DNA from: Paenibacillus_I sp035510375
GTDB lineage: Bacteria; Bacillota; Bacilli; Paenibacillales; Paenibacillaceae
Reading direction: 5' to 3' (one strand)
Length of the DNA: 64,000 bases
Assembly (NCBI RefSeq): GCF_035510375.1
Contig: NZ_DATKHG010000055.1
Shown here: piece after piece, positions 8,653 through 16,993 of the stretch
Numbering within the stretch: position 1 is the stretch's first letter
How the letters are laid out: the number at the start of each line of letters is the position of its first letter
Translations under genes and position numbers: made by a program
Notes under the pieces: generated by a model
What the model was told of the DNA's origin: nothing
The model's input: only the letters and a program-made list of their open reading frames with translations
The model's database searches: none

Positions 8653-8940
8653 GTGTCTTCATCTGATGTGATGGTGCATTTGCACCAAAAGGCGCTTCAT
8701 CTTCTTCAGGAAGATGCCGACAAAATCGAGAAGCTCATCGAAGTCCAGATGGAGAATTTGACGACCCGTCAATGCCCGCTTTACGAGGAAGTGCTGGATA
8801 CCCAGATGTACGGCTTTTCGCGGGAGGTCGATTTTGCGGTGCGTGCCGGATTAATCCCCGAAACGGCAGGCAGGGCGATCTTAAGTGAGCTCGAACGCAA
8901 TTTGGCGCTGCTGTACGAAGCGCTTAACCAAAAAAAGTAG
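8653..8940 (+). CDS. ylaN: YlaN family protein (UPF0358, iron homeostasis)
   Basis: 95 residues, the family length, with the signature NLTxxQCPLYEEVLDTQMYGFSREVDFAVR very close to Bacillus YlaN. YlaN homologues are small helical proteins; work in Bacillus and Staphylococcus links them to Fe(II) binding and to the Fur repressor, and to growth under iron limitation. GTG 8653 follows a G-rich Shine-Dalgarno. In Bacillus subtilis ylaN is next to ftsW; here ftsW is nearby on the other strand with an antiporter and an Asp23 gene in between. Confidence 0.95.
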   Translation: MSSSDVMVHLHQKALHLLQEDADKIEKLIEVQMENLTTRQCPLYEEVLDTQMYGFSREVDFAVRAGLIPETAGRAILSELERNLALLYEALNQKK

Positions 8941-8967
8941 TCTCCCATGGAGACTGCTTTTTTTTTG
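8930..8967. terminator. Bidirectional terminator between ylaN and the antiporter gene
   Basis: AGTCTCC/GGAGACT with a short loop is flanked by seven A on one side and nine T on the other. It overlaps the last codons of ylaN. Confidence 0.85.
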
Positions 8968-8997
8968 CTGCCGCGGTTCGGACCGGGCCGGATGGCG

Positions 8998-10065
8998 TCA
9001 GACAAGGTAAAAAGCGAAGCCGAGAATGACGTAAACCATGAGCAGCAGGACGCCTTCGTACCAGTTCGTCCGGCCGTCCCGCGAGATCGAGGTGGCGATA
9101 AACACGGATACGCCGATGGCGGTAAGCTCGATCGTGGTGAAGACGATGTCCATCGAGCGGCCGGGGTTGAACAGGAGGCTGACGAAAACGAGCACCGGCG
9201 CGACGAACAGCGCGATCTGCAGGCTGCTGCCGATCGGGATTTCGACGGCGGCGCCGATTTTATTTTTCATCGCGAGCAGGACGGCGGCGCTGTGCTCGGC
9301 GGCGTTGCCGACGATCGCGATCACGAATGCGCCGACGAACAGCTCGGACAGGCCGAATCGCTCCGTGAACGTTTCAAACGTACCGACGAGCCATTCGCTG
9401 ACCAGCGCCACCATGACCGTCGACAGGACGAGGAACAGGATGGACGTCTTTTTCGACCATGCGGGCTGCTCGCCGTGATCGGCGGAGGTTACTTCGTTCT
9501 CGGCCAGCGTCCTTATGGGTGATCATCGAGAAGATAAGCCACAATAGGTAAGCGATAATGAGAATGCCGGCAACGGTCAGGCTTAGGAAATTGATCTTTC
9601 TCGAACGAGAAATGCTACACCTTGACGAATATCGCCGGCACGAACAGGCTGATCACCGCCGGCATCATGAGCGTCGCGTTGTAGCCTGCCAATTTGGATA
9701 TTGTAATACTGCTCCTTGTATTTCAGGCCGCCGAGCAGGATGCTGAGGCCGAGCACGAGCAGAAGGTTGCCGATAATGGCGCCGGTCAAGCTCGCTTTTA
9801 CCATATCGAACAAGCCTTCCTTGACGAGGAACATCGCAATGATCAGCTCGGCCGCATTGCCGAACGTCGCATTGAGAAAGCCGCCGAGCCGCTGGCCCGC
9901 GTAATGGGCTACGCTTTCGGTCGCCTTGCCCAGGAAGCCGGCGACGAAAAGGATCGCGATAGCGGATAACGCGAATTCAATGACCGGGCCCCACCTCATG
10001 TAATTTGCCGCGCCGCTCAGAACAAAAGGGACGACCAGTGCAATGTAGAACCCATTTTTTCTCAT
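8998..10065 (-). pseudogene. Ca2+/H+ antiporter (CaxA/YfkE-like), three frameshifts
   Basis: A membrane exchanger of the CaCA superfamily that would export calcium in exchange for protons. Both alpha-repeat signatures are present: GNAAEL in the N-terminal half and GNAAEH in the C-terminal half, in about ten hydrophobic segments. The frame is broken three times: near 9684-9692, where GYNATLMMPAVISLF continues in another frame; near 9612-9622, where an in-frame TAG appears; and near 9503-9516. Each piece reads as good CaxA sequence, so single-base indels explain everything. The start at 10065 has GAGGGGG upstream; the stop is at 8998. Either a recent pseudogene or clustered sequencing errors. 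Confidence 0.85.
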
Positions 10066-10233
10066 AGCGGCCAACCCCCTCATCGGAATAAACGATTTTC
10101 AGGACATATCGTACTTAATATATGCCAATTTATCCTGCTTCTAAACTTTACCTTGCAGCGGTATCGGTGAATCTTGCTTCATACCGGTCCATCCTATAAA
10201 ATGGTTACAGATGGACAATGAGGAGTGAGTCAG

Positions 10234-10620
10234 ATGACCGAAGACCTTCAAACCGGCAACATCCGCATCTCCGACGATGTGGTCGCAACGATTGCGGGCC
10301 TAGCCGCTCTTGAAACGCCGGGTATCGCCGCCATGTCGGGCGGGATTTCGGAAGGCTTGGCCAAACGGCTCAGCGGCAAAAACGCGCAGAAGGGCGTCTC
10401 GGTCGAGGTCGGTCAAGTGGAAGCGGCCATCGACCTGCGCGTGATCGTGCAGTACGGCATTCCGATTCACGAGGTGTGCCGGCAGCTGCAGGACAACGTG
10501 AGGGAAGCCGTGCAGAACATGACCGGCCTGCTTGTCGTCGAAGTGAACGTGAAGGTTGAAGGCGTCGCGTTCCGCGAGGATGAGAAGGAAGACGCGGCTC
10601 AGAATCATCGTGTGAACTGA
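10234..10620 (+). CDS. Asp23/Gls24 family envelope stress protein
   Basis: 128 residues with the Asp23 fold seen in the family: a hydrophobic first half (ISDDVVATIAGLAALETPGIAAM) and then the beta-rich segment AIDLRVIVQYGIPIHEVCRQLQDNVREAVQNMTGLLVVEVNVKVEGV. Members are cytoplasmic, often membrane-associated, and linked to cell-envelope stress. ATG 10234 is preferred over GTG 10225 because GAGGAG lies eight bases before it. It is a paralogue of the protein at 46403 (YloU). It faces ftsW and ends at a strong shared terminator. Confidence 0.88.
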   Translation: MTEDLQTGNIRISDDVVATIAGLAALETPGIAAMSGGISEGLAKRLSGKNAQKGVSVEVGQVEAAIDLRVIVQYGIPIHEVCRQLQDNVREAVQNMTGLLVVEVNVKVEGVAFREDEKEDAAQNHRVN

Positions 10621-10634
10621 TCGGAATGAAAACC

Positions 10635-10668
10635 GACAAAACGGTCCGCCTAGGCGGACCGTTTTGTC
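10635..10668. terminator. Perfect palindromic terminator between asp23 and ftsW
   Basis: Sixteen-base perfect arms (GACAAAACGGTCCGCC) around a TA centre. The A/T-rich outer ends give a T run in both directions, serving both convergent genes. Confidence 0.9.
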
Positions 10669-10684
10669 ATATGCCCCGAAGAGG

Positions 10685-11890
10685 TTACCTCACGGTGCGG
10701 AAGCGCGCCGCTTCTTGCCGGCTTGTCCGATCCTTGCGTTCCTGGCCGACAGGGCGGTTGTACTCCCGTGAAATGCTCAGCAGGACGCCCATGGCGGCCA
10801 AGGTGACCAGCATGGAGGAGCCGCCGTAGCTGATGAGCGGAAGCGTAACACCGGTGATCGGGATGGCGCCCGTGACGCCGCCGATGTTGACGAACGCCTG
10901 CACCGCGATCATGCTCATGATGCCGACGCCTACCACAGTGCCGTAAATGTCGGGGCAGCGAAGAGCGACAAGCAGACCGCGCCAGATAAAGAACAAATAG
11001 GTGAGCAGGAAAAGCAGGCTGCCGATAAAGCCGAATTCTTCCGCAATGACGGCGAAAATGAAATCATTGTAGGGAAAGGGAAGATACTTCAGCTTCTGCA
11101 CGCTGTTTCCGAAGCCGGCGCCGGTAAGACCGCCGTGTCCGAGCGCCTGCAGCGACTTGGACAAATTGTAGCCGCTGTCCATTTCATCCTGCAGCGGATC
11201 CATATAGGAGGTGAACCGGTCCATCCGGTATGCCCAAGGGTCAGGATTCGCGATCATGGACACGCTGACGATGACCGTCACGACGATCGACAGGGTAACG
11301 CTTGCCAAGAACAGCTGCTTCAGATTCGCCCCTCCGGCCAGTATGATGATTCCGGCGCTGCTGGCAAGAATGAGAGTGGAGCCGATGTCGGGCTGCAGCA
11401 GAATCAGACCGCATATAACCCCGACCGTCCCCATGACGGGAAGAAGCCCCCGCTTGAATTCCCTGAACTTCTCGCCCTTCTTGACGATAATGGCGCCGAG
11501 ATACAAGATGATTGCCAGCTTGGCGAACTCCGTCGGCTGAACGCCGAAGGAGCCGATGCCGAACCAACTTCGGGCGCCGTTTCTCGTTTCCCCGATGATC
11601 GGCACCAGAATCAGCATCAAGACGACGGGAATAAACAAGAGGACGTGGCCTTTTTTATACCAGTTATACCGGATGTTCATCGCCGCCAGCAGCATGAGGG
11701 AGCCTAGCGCCACCCACATCAGCTGGCGTTTGGTGAAATAAAGCGCGTCGCGGTTGAACTCGTCGGAGGTGACGGCGATGTTCGAGCTTGCGCTGAACAC
11801 CATAACCAGTCCGAAGCCGACGAGCAGAAGCGTTAAAATCAAGAGCAGAAAATCCGGCCTGCCCCGCGGATCGGTCCGGGCTTGTTTCAT
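10685..11890 (-). CDS. ftsW: FtsW/RodA/SpoVE family peptidoglycan glycosyltransferase
   Basis: A polytopic SEDS protein that polymerises lipid II at the division septum together with a class B PBP. It is 401 residues with about ten membrane segments. Signature parts: GARSWF (105-110), QPTEFAK (118-124), NDFIFAVIAEE with the likely catalytic Asp276, and PLISYGGSS (351-359). The tail is basic and cytoplasmic. Adjacency to the ylaN region matches Bacillus subtilis, where ylaN and ftsW are neighbours, which favours ftsW over rodA or spoVE. It lies 15 bases behind yugN and is probably cotranscribed with it. Confidence 0.9.
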   Translation of the reverse strand: MKQARTDPRGRPDFLLLILTLLLVGFGLVMVFSASSNIAVTSDEFNRDALYFTKRQLMWVALGSLMLLAAMNIRYNWYKKGHVLLFIPVVLMLILVPIIGETRNGARSWFGIGSFGVQPTEFAKLAIILYLGAIIVKKGEKFREFKRGLLPVMGTVGVICGLILLQPDIGSTLILASSAGIIILAGGANLKQLFLASVTLSIVVTVIVSVSMIANPDPWAYRMDRFTSYMDPLQDEMDSGYNLSKSLQALGHGGLTGAGFGNSVQKLKYLPFPYNDFIFAVIAEEFGFIGSLLFLLTYLFFIWRGLLVALRCPDIYGTVVGVGIMSMIAVQAFVNIGGVTGAIPITGVTLPLISYGGSSMLVTLAAMGVLLSISREYNRPVGQERKDRTSRQEAARFRTVR

Positions 11891-11905
11891 AAGCGCTTCA
11901 CCGCG

Positions 11906-12250
11906 TTACGCAAGCAACGCTTTCAAATCTTGCAGGCGTTGATTGGCCGTATTCAAGATCGGCTGCGGGATCGGGGATTCGTATTCCATGCCGTGCGGGA
12001 ACGTGGCGCGGCCGATATACACCGATTCGACGGCCAACACGGCGTGCGGGGATTCCAGCTTGCCTTCGACTGCGCGGGTGTTGATGCGGAGGAAGTAATC
12101 CTCCTGGTTCGTACGGTCTTCAAGCTTAAGGTCGTATGTAGCGCGGTAGTACTCCCATTGCCAGCGAACGAAGCCCAGCTTCCCGGCGGATTCGTCCAAA
12201 TGAGCGAGGTCGCTGGTCATGCCGTTCAGGCCTGTATTTTCGATGATCAT
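11906..12250 (-). CDS. yugN: YugN-like family protein
   Basis: 114 residues resembling Bacillus YugN (MIIENTGLNGMTSDLAHLDE..., RWQWEYYRATYDLK, FPHGMEYE). The function of the family is unknown. It is predicted soluble with no signal peptide. ATG 12250 is chosen because AAGGAGG lies just upstream; the longer frame would use a TTG inside that ribosome-binding site. It heads a two-gene unit with ftsW. Confidence 0.85.
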   Translation of the reverse strand: MIIENTGLNGMTSDLAHLDESAGKLGFVRWQWEYYRATYDLKLEDRTNQEDYFLRINTRAVEGKLESPHAVLAVESVYIGRATFPHGMEYESPIPQPILNTANQRLQDLKALLA

Positions 12251-12513
12251 TCGTAAGTCCTCCTTCAATAAGTAGCGCGAAAAAGCTGCTTGCCAGCATC
12301 ACTATTCATATTAGTATGTTTCCCCAGCCTGCGCAACCCTCAACTCAGGGGGAGCCGGTCGCGAAACCTGTCATTTGTGCGAATTGTCCGCGTTTGCAAA
12401 CGGGGGCGGTTTCTTTGCGGCGGAGGATTCTGGTACACTGGTCATATGGATCGCCGCGCGTGGCCTATCGGATTCGGGCCGCCGCGGCGCAGAAACCGAC
12501 AGGAGGCATGACG

Positions 12514-13743
12514 ATGCGGACAACGGCCAACCCGGAGGAGGAGCTGCGCCGGCTATTTCCCGAGATGGTGGAGTGGCGGCGCCATTTGCACCGGAACCCG
12601 GAGCTGTCGTTTCAGGAAAAGAAGACGTCCGCGTGGATCGCGGACCGGCTTCGGGGATTCGGCTGCGAAGTGAGGGAAGGAATCGGCGGTTACGGCGTCA
12701 TGGCGGTCGTTCGCGGCGCGCTGCCGGGTCCCGCGGTGGCGCTGCGCGCCGATATCGACGCCCTGCCGATCGAGGATGAGAAGACGGTGGCGTACCGGTC
12801 TTCCGTTCCGGGCGTTATGCATGCTTGCGGCCACGACGCCCATACGGCCGCGCTTTTGGGAGTGGCGCGTTATTACACGGACAACCGCGCCGCACTAACG
12901 GGCGACCGCGTGCTGCTGTTCCAGCCCGCGGAGGAGGTGGCGCCGGGCGGCGCGGTCGCCATGATCGCGGACGGAGCGCTCGGCGGCGTCGACGCCGTTT
13001 ACGGGGTGCATCTATGGTCGCCCTTGGCATTCGGCAAAGTGGCGACGAAAGCCGGCCCCCTGATGGCGGCCGTGGACGATTTCTATATCGATATTACCGG
13101 CAAAGGCGGGCATGGCGCGCTGCCGCACCAGACGGTCGACGCCATCGTCGCCGGCGCCGCGGTCGTGCAGGCGCTTCAGACGATCGTAAGCCGCAGCGTC
13201 GATCCGCTCCAGCCGGCGGTCGTTACGGTCGGGTCGATCCAGGCGGGCAACGCGGTGAACGTCATCGCCGACACCTGCCGGCTTGGCGGAACCGTGCGCA
13301 CGTTCGACGAAGGCGTAAGAAAGCTTGTCAAAGAGCGGCTTCGGCTGATCGTGGAGCAGACCTGCGCGCTGCACGGGGCGGGCATGAAGCTCGACTACCG
13401 CGAGGGTTACCCCGCCCTCGTCAATGACGCGCGCGAGGCCGCCCGATTTTTCGAGGTCGCTCCTCGTTTGTTCGATCGGGAGCAGGTCGAGGAGGCCGAA
13501 CCGGTCATGGCCGGCGAGGACTTTGCCTATTACTTGCGGGAAGTGCCGGGGTGCTTCCTGTTTGTCGGGGCGGGGAACGAGGCATGCGGAGCGGTCCACC
13601 CGCACCATCATCCGCGGTTCGACGTGGACGAGCGCGGCATGCTGGTATCCGCCGCCTTGCTGATTGCACTGGCCGACGATTACGCGGGCTCGGACAAGAC
13701 CGGCCGCGGGAACGGCGCGGCCGAGCCGCAACCAGCCGGATGA
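12514..13743 (+). CDS. M20 family amidohydrolase
   Basis: A zinc-dependent hydrolase of the N-acyl amino acid amidohydrolase / hippurate hydrolase group, which removes acyl groups from amino acids or related amides. It is 409 residues. Metal-binding residues are seen in HACGHDAHT (103-111), in the EE of FQPAEE, in the His of GVHLWSP, and near the C-terminus in MAGEDFAYY and HPHHHPRF. A dimerisation lid domain spans roughly 180-300. ATG 12514 has AGGAGG about eight bases upstream; ATG 12508 is too close. It stands alone between the yugN-ftsW unit and a CBS gene. The substrate cannot be assigned. Confidence 0.9.
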   Translation: MRTTANPEEELRRLFPEMVEWRRHLHRNPELSFQEKKTSAWIADRLRGFGCEVREGIGGYGVMAVVRGALPGPAVALRADIDALPIEDEKTVAYRSSVPGVMHACGHDAHTAALLGVARYYTDNRAALTGDRVLLFQPAEEVAPGGAVAMIADGALGGVDAVYGVHLWSPLAFGKVATKAGPLMAAVDDFYIDITGKGGHGALPHQTVDAIVAGAAVVQALQTIVSRSVDPLQPAVVTVGSIQAGNAVNVIADTCRLGGTVRTFDEGVRKLVKERLRLIVEQTCALHGAGMKLDYREGYPALVNDAREAARFFEVAPRLFDREQVEEAEPVMAGEDFAYYLREVPGCFLFVGAGNEACGAVHPHHHPRFDVDERGMLVSAALLIALADDYAGSDKTGRGNGAAEPQPAG

Positions 13744-13860
13744 TAAGGATTGCCAAAGCGGCCCCCGCATGCCGGCGGCCCGGACGGGTGAAGCTATGCC
13801 TGGGACGGTGAAATGCCATTTGCGGCATCCCGCCGCCGGACATCGGCTAGGAGGGGTAAT

Positions 13861-14307
13861 ATGGCTAAGACTGTAAGGGAAATCATGTCCACCGATTGCG
13901 TGACGGCGTCGACGAAGGATAACATTTACGAGCTTGCCGTATTGATGAAAAAGCACGATATCGGGTTCGTGCCGGTCGTGGAAGGCAAGAAGCTGGTCGG
14001 CGTCGCGACCGACCGCGACCTTGTTCTCCGCGGATACGCGGAGAAGCATTCCGGCTCGACCGCCGTATCCGAAGTGTTGACAACGACGGTCAAGACGATT
14101 CCGTCCGACACGACGGTCGACGAAGCGGCGAAGATTATGGCGCGGAATCAGATCCGCCGGCTTCCCGTCGTCGACAACGGCGATCTGGTCGGCATCGTAG
14201 CGATCGGCGATCTCGCGGTCCGGGAAATTTTCGTCAATGAAGCAGGCGAAGCGCTCAGCGACATTTCTGAGCATGAGCATCGGGAACCGCTCGGCCACGT
14301 TCATTAA
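13861..14307 (+). CDS. Tandem CBS-domain protein (YhcV-like)
   Basis: 148 residues made of two CBS domains (about 8-60 and 73-128) that usually bind adenine nucleotides and sense energy state or ligands. The sequence VREIMSTDCVTAS...DIGFVPVVE...TDRDLVLR followed by IRRLPVVDNGDLVGIVAIGDLAVREI resembles Bacillus YhcV. It has no catalytic domain, so it is a stand-alone regulatory module whose partner is unknown. ATG 13861 follows AGGAGGGG. Confidence 0.9.
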   Translation: MAKTVREIMSTDCVTASTKDNIYELAVLMKKHDIGFVPVVEGKKLVGVATDRDLVLRGYAEKHSGSTAVSEVLTTTVKTIPSDTTVDEAAKIMARNQIRRLPVVDNGDLVGIVAIGDLAVREIFVNEAGEALSDISEHEHREPLGHVH

Positions 14308-14403
14308 CAGGCGGTTGGATCTTCCTCCGGAGACGGGCGCGTTCCCGCCGCCGGAGTTTTTTGTGCGGCAAGGCATGGATGGGAAGGACGGGAGAGGGGA
14401 CAG

Positions 14404-15141
14404 ATGAGACAGGCGGCAGGGGCGCGAAGGGCGCTGTTATTGCTGTTGGCGGTGCTGCAAACGGCTCTTGCGGCATGCGGCGCCGGGCAGATGGCCGTCG
14501 ACCCGGCGGGGTGGCAACGGCTGCTTGACGATTACCCCGAATTGGCGGGGCGGCGACCGGAGCAAGCGGCGGTCGGCCGGATTGTGGACGGCGACACATT
14601 CGAGACGGCCGACGGGCGTAAAGTGAGGCTCATTGGCGTGAATACGCCCGAAACGTATGGGGAGACCGAGCCTTATGGCGAGGAAGCGAAGGCTTTTGCC
14701 TTAAGGGAGCTGGGGGGCCGGCGCGTATGGATGTTCAGGGACGTATCGGAGACGGATCGCTACGGCCGCCTGCTGCGTCTCGTGTTCGTACAGGGCGAGG
14801 AGGAAATGTTCAACGAGCGGTTGATTCGCGAAGGTTACGCGCGGGTCATGACGTACTCGCCGGACGTTACCTATGCGGAACGGTTCGTGCGCGGCGAGCG
14901 GGAAGCCAGGGAGAGCGGACGCGGCCTGTGGGGCCGAGAATCCGGGCAGGACGGTCCGGCGCCGGGGGGCGAAGGGACGGCCGCAGGCTGCAAGGAGCCG
15001 TTGATCAAGGGAAACATCACTTCGCGCGGCGGGAAAATCTATCACGTGCCCGGTAGTCCGAATTATGAGCAGACCAAGGCGGAACGGATGTTTTGCACGG
15101 TGGAGGAAGCCGAGGCGGAAGGCTTCCGCGCGCCGAAGTGA
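14404..15141 (+). CDS. Staphylococcal-nuclease-like lipoprotein
   Basis: A predicted surface nuclease of 245 residues. The signal peptide ends in LAAC, a perfect lipobox, so the protein should be lipid-anchored. The SNase domain (about 57-180) keeps the calcium-binding and catalytic pattern: DGDT, R in KVRLIGVNTPE, E in TPE and R in DRYGRLLR. A C-terminal segment with KGNITSRGGKIYHVPGSPNYEQT resembles a small domain found after SNase in other Firmicutes (YokF/YncB group). It could feed on or remodel extracellular DNA. Start 14404 follows GAGGGG. Confidence 0.88.
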   Translation: MRQAAGARRALLLLLAVLQTALAACGAGQMAVDPAGWQRLLDDYPELAGRRPEQAAVGRIVDGDTFETADGRKVRLIGVNTPETYGETEPYGEEAKAFALRELGGRRVWMFRDVSETDRYGRLLRLVFVQGEEEMFNERLIREGYARVMTYSPDVTYAERFVRGEREARESGRGLWGRESGQDGPAPGGEGTAAGCKEPLIKGNITSRGGKIYHVPGSPNYEQTKAERMFCTVEEAEAEGFRAPK

Positions 15142-15286
15142 CGGTTGACCGGACCGTAAGGCGGTGCGGGCGATTGTACAGGCTGCCGGCCCGGTATCGG
15201 CGGCCTGTTCGCGTCCATAGGCATAAAAATGCGGGAATTCCTTCATAATGACTAGTACAACCACTGGTCCGGAAGGAGAATGACCT

Positions 15287-16993
15287 ATGCTGCGATACGA
15301 CGGCCCGCTGATTGTGCAGGCGGATCGGCAGGTGCTGCTCGACGAACGGCACCCGCGCGCGAATGAGGCGAGAGAGTCGCTCAGCCGGTTCGCCGATCTG
15401 GTGAAAAGGCCGGGCGACCTGCATACATACCGGATCACGCCGCTGTCCGTATGGAATGCGGCGGCCGCCGGCGTGACGCCGGAAGACATAGCGGATTGCC
15501 TTGTCGGGTACAGCCGGTACGATGTGCCTGCAAGCCTGCTCGACGATATCGGGCGGCTGACCGGCCGATACGGCAAGCTTCGACTGGAGCGGCGGGAGGA
15601 CGAAATCGTGCTTGTGACGTTCGATTCCGCCATGGCCGCCGAGCTCGGCGAGCTTGCCGGCTGGGCAGAGAAGCGCCCCGCGGCAAGCGGCGTGTTCGAG
15701 TGGACGGTTCCGGTCGAGCGTCGGGGCGTCTTGAAGCAGGAACTGATCCGCCGCGGCTATCCGGTGCTCGACCTGGCCGGCTATCATCAAGGCGAGTCGC
15801 TGCCCGTCGAGCTGAGAGAACGGACGGCGGGCGGCCGCCTTTTCTCGCTGAGAGACTACCAGGAGCGGGCGGTCGATTTGTTTTACCGCGAAGGGGACGC
15901 GCACGGGGGCAGCGGCGTGCTCGTGCTGCCGTGCGGCGCGGGCAAAACGGTCGTCGGCATGGCGGCGTTAAGCCGTCTTCGCTGCGCCGCGCTGATCCTG
16001 ACGTCCAACGTGACGTCGGTCAGGCAATGGAAGTCCGAGCTGCTGGACAAGACGACGTTGACGGAGGAGGAGGTCGGCGAATATGCGGGCGATTCGCGCG
16101 AGGTCAAGCCGGTGACGATCGCCACATACCAAATCATGACGCACAGGCGCTCCAAGGAAGACGGCTTCGTACATATGCATCTGTTCGGCGACCGCGATTG
16201 GGGACTTATTATTTACGACGAGGTTCATCTGCTGCCGGCGCCCGTTTTCCGGATGACGGCGGACATCCAGGCGACGCGAAGGCTGGGGTTGACCGCTACG
16301 CTCGTGCGCGAGGACGGGCGGGAGGAGGACGTGTTCTCGCTGATCGGACCGAAGCGTTTCGATCTGTCCTGGAGGACGCTTGAAGCCCGCGGCTGGATTG
16401 CCCGGGTGACGTGCGCCGAAATCCGGGTGCCGCTGGAGGGCGCGCAGGCCGACCGTTACGCATCGGCCGAGCCGCGGGCAAAAAATCGGATCGCAGCCGA
16501 GAATCCGGCCAAAGCCGAGATCGTCCGCGAGCTGCTCGGACTGCATCGGGAGCGTTCCGTGCTGGTCATCGGACAATACCTGAATCAGCTGAAAAAGCTG
16601 GCCGGCGCGATCGGCGCGCCGCTGATAACGGGCGAAACGCCCTATGATGAAAGAGAAGCCCTGTATGGCCGGTTTAAAGCCGGGGAGGTGCCGGTTATCG
16701 TCGTCTCCAAAGTCGCCAATTTCGCCGTCGATTTGCCCGATGCGGCGGTAGCGATCCAGGTATCGGGCAGCTTCGGATCGCGGCAGGAGGAGGCGCAGCG
16801 CATCGGCCGGATCATGCGCCCCAAGCCGGGCGACAATGCGGCCTGGTTCTATACGCTTGTTTCGGAGGGGACGAAGGAAACGGAGTTCGCGCTGAAAAGG
16901 CAGCTGTTCCTGACCGAGCAAGGCTACGAGTACAGGCTTGTCCGGCGCGGCGGCGGAGAAGCCCGACCGCTGCGGAAGGAGGCGGCGGAATGA
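15287..16993 (+). CDS. XPB/Ssl2-type superfamily 2 DNA helicase
   Basis: 568 residues. An N-terminal domain (~1-180, including a damage-recognition-like part) is followed by two RecA-like motor domains. Motif I is CGAGKT (216-221), motif II DEVH (311-314), motif III LTAT, and QRIGRIMRP (504-512) is motif VI. LVREDGREED (339-348) contains the RED element typical of XPB. Eukaryotic and archaeal XPB unwind DNA in repair; bacterial XPB is known in Actinobacteria and some Firmicutes but its role is poorly defined. GGAAGGAG precedes the ATG. It overlaps the next gene by four bases, so the two are translationally coupled. Confidence 0.93.
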   Translation: MLRYDGPLIVQADRQVLLDERHPRANEARESLSRFADLVKRPGDLHTYRITPLSVWNAAAAGVTPEDIADCLVGYSRYDVPASLLDDIGRLTGRYGKLRLERREDEIVLVTFDSAMAAELGELAGWAEKRPAASGVFEWTVPVERRGVLKQELIRRGYPVLDLAGYHQGESLPVELRERTAGGRLFSLRDYQERAVDLFYREGDAHGGSGVLVLPCGAGKTVVGMAALSRLRCAALILTSNVTSVRQWKSELLDKTTLTEEEVGEYAGDSREVKPVTIATYQIMTHRRSKEDGFVHMHLFGDRDWGLIIYDEVHLLPAPVFRMTADIQATRRLGLTATLVREDGREEDVFSLIGPKRFDLSWRTLEARGWIARVTCAEIRVPLEGAQADRYASAEPRAKNRIAAENPAKAEIVRELLGLHRERSVLVIGQYLNQLKKLAGAIGAPLITGETPYDEREALYGRFKAGEVPVIVVSKVANFAVDLPDAAVAIQVSGSFGSRQEEAQRIGRIMRPKPGDNAAWFYTLVSEGTKETEFALKRQLFLTEQGYEYRLVRRGGGEARPLRKEAAE

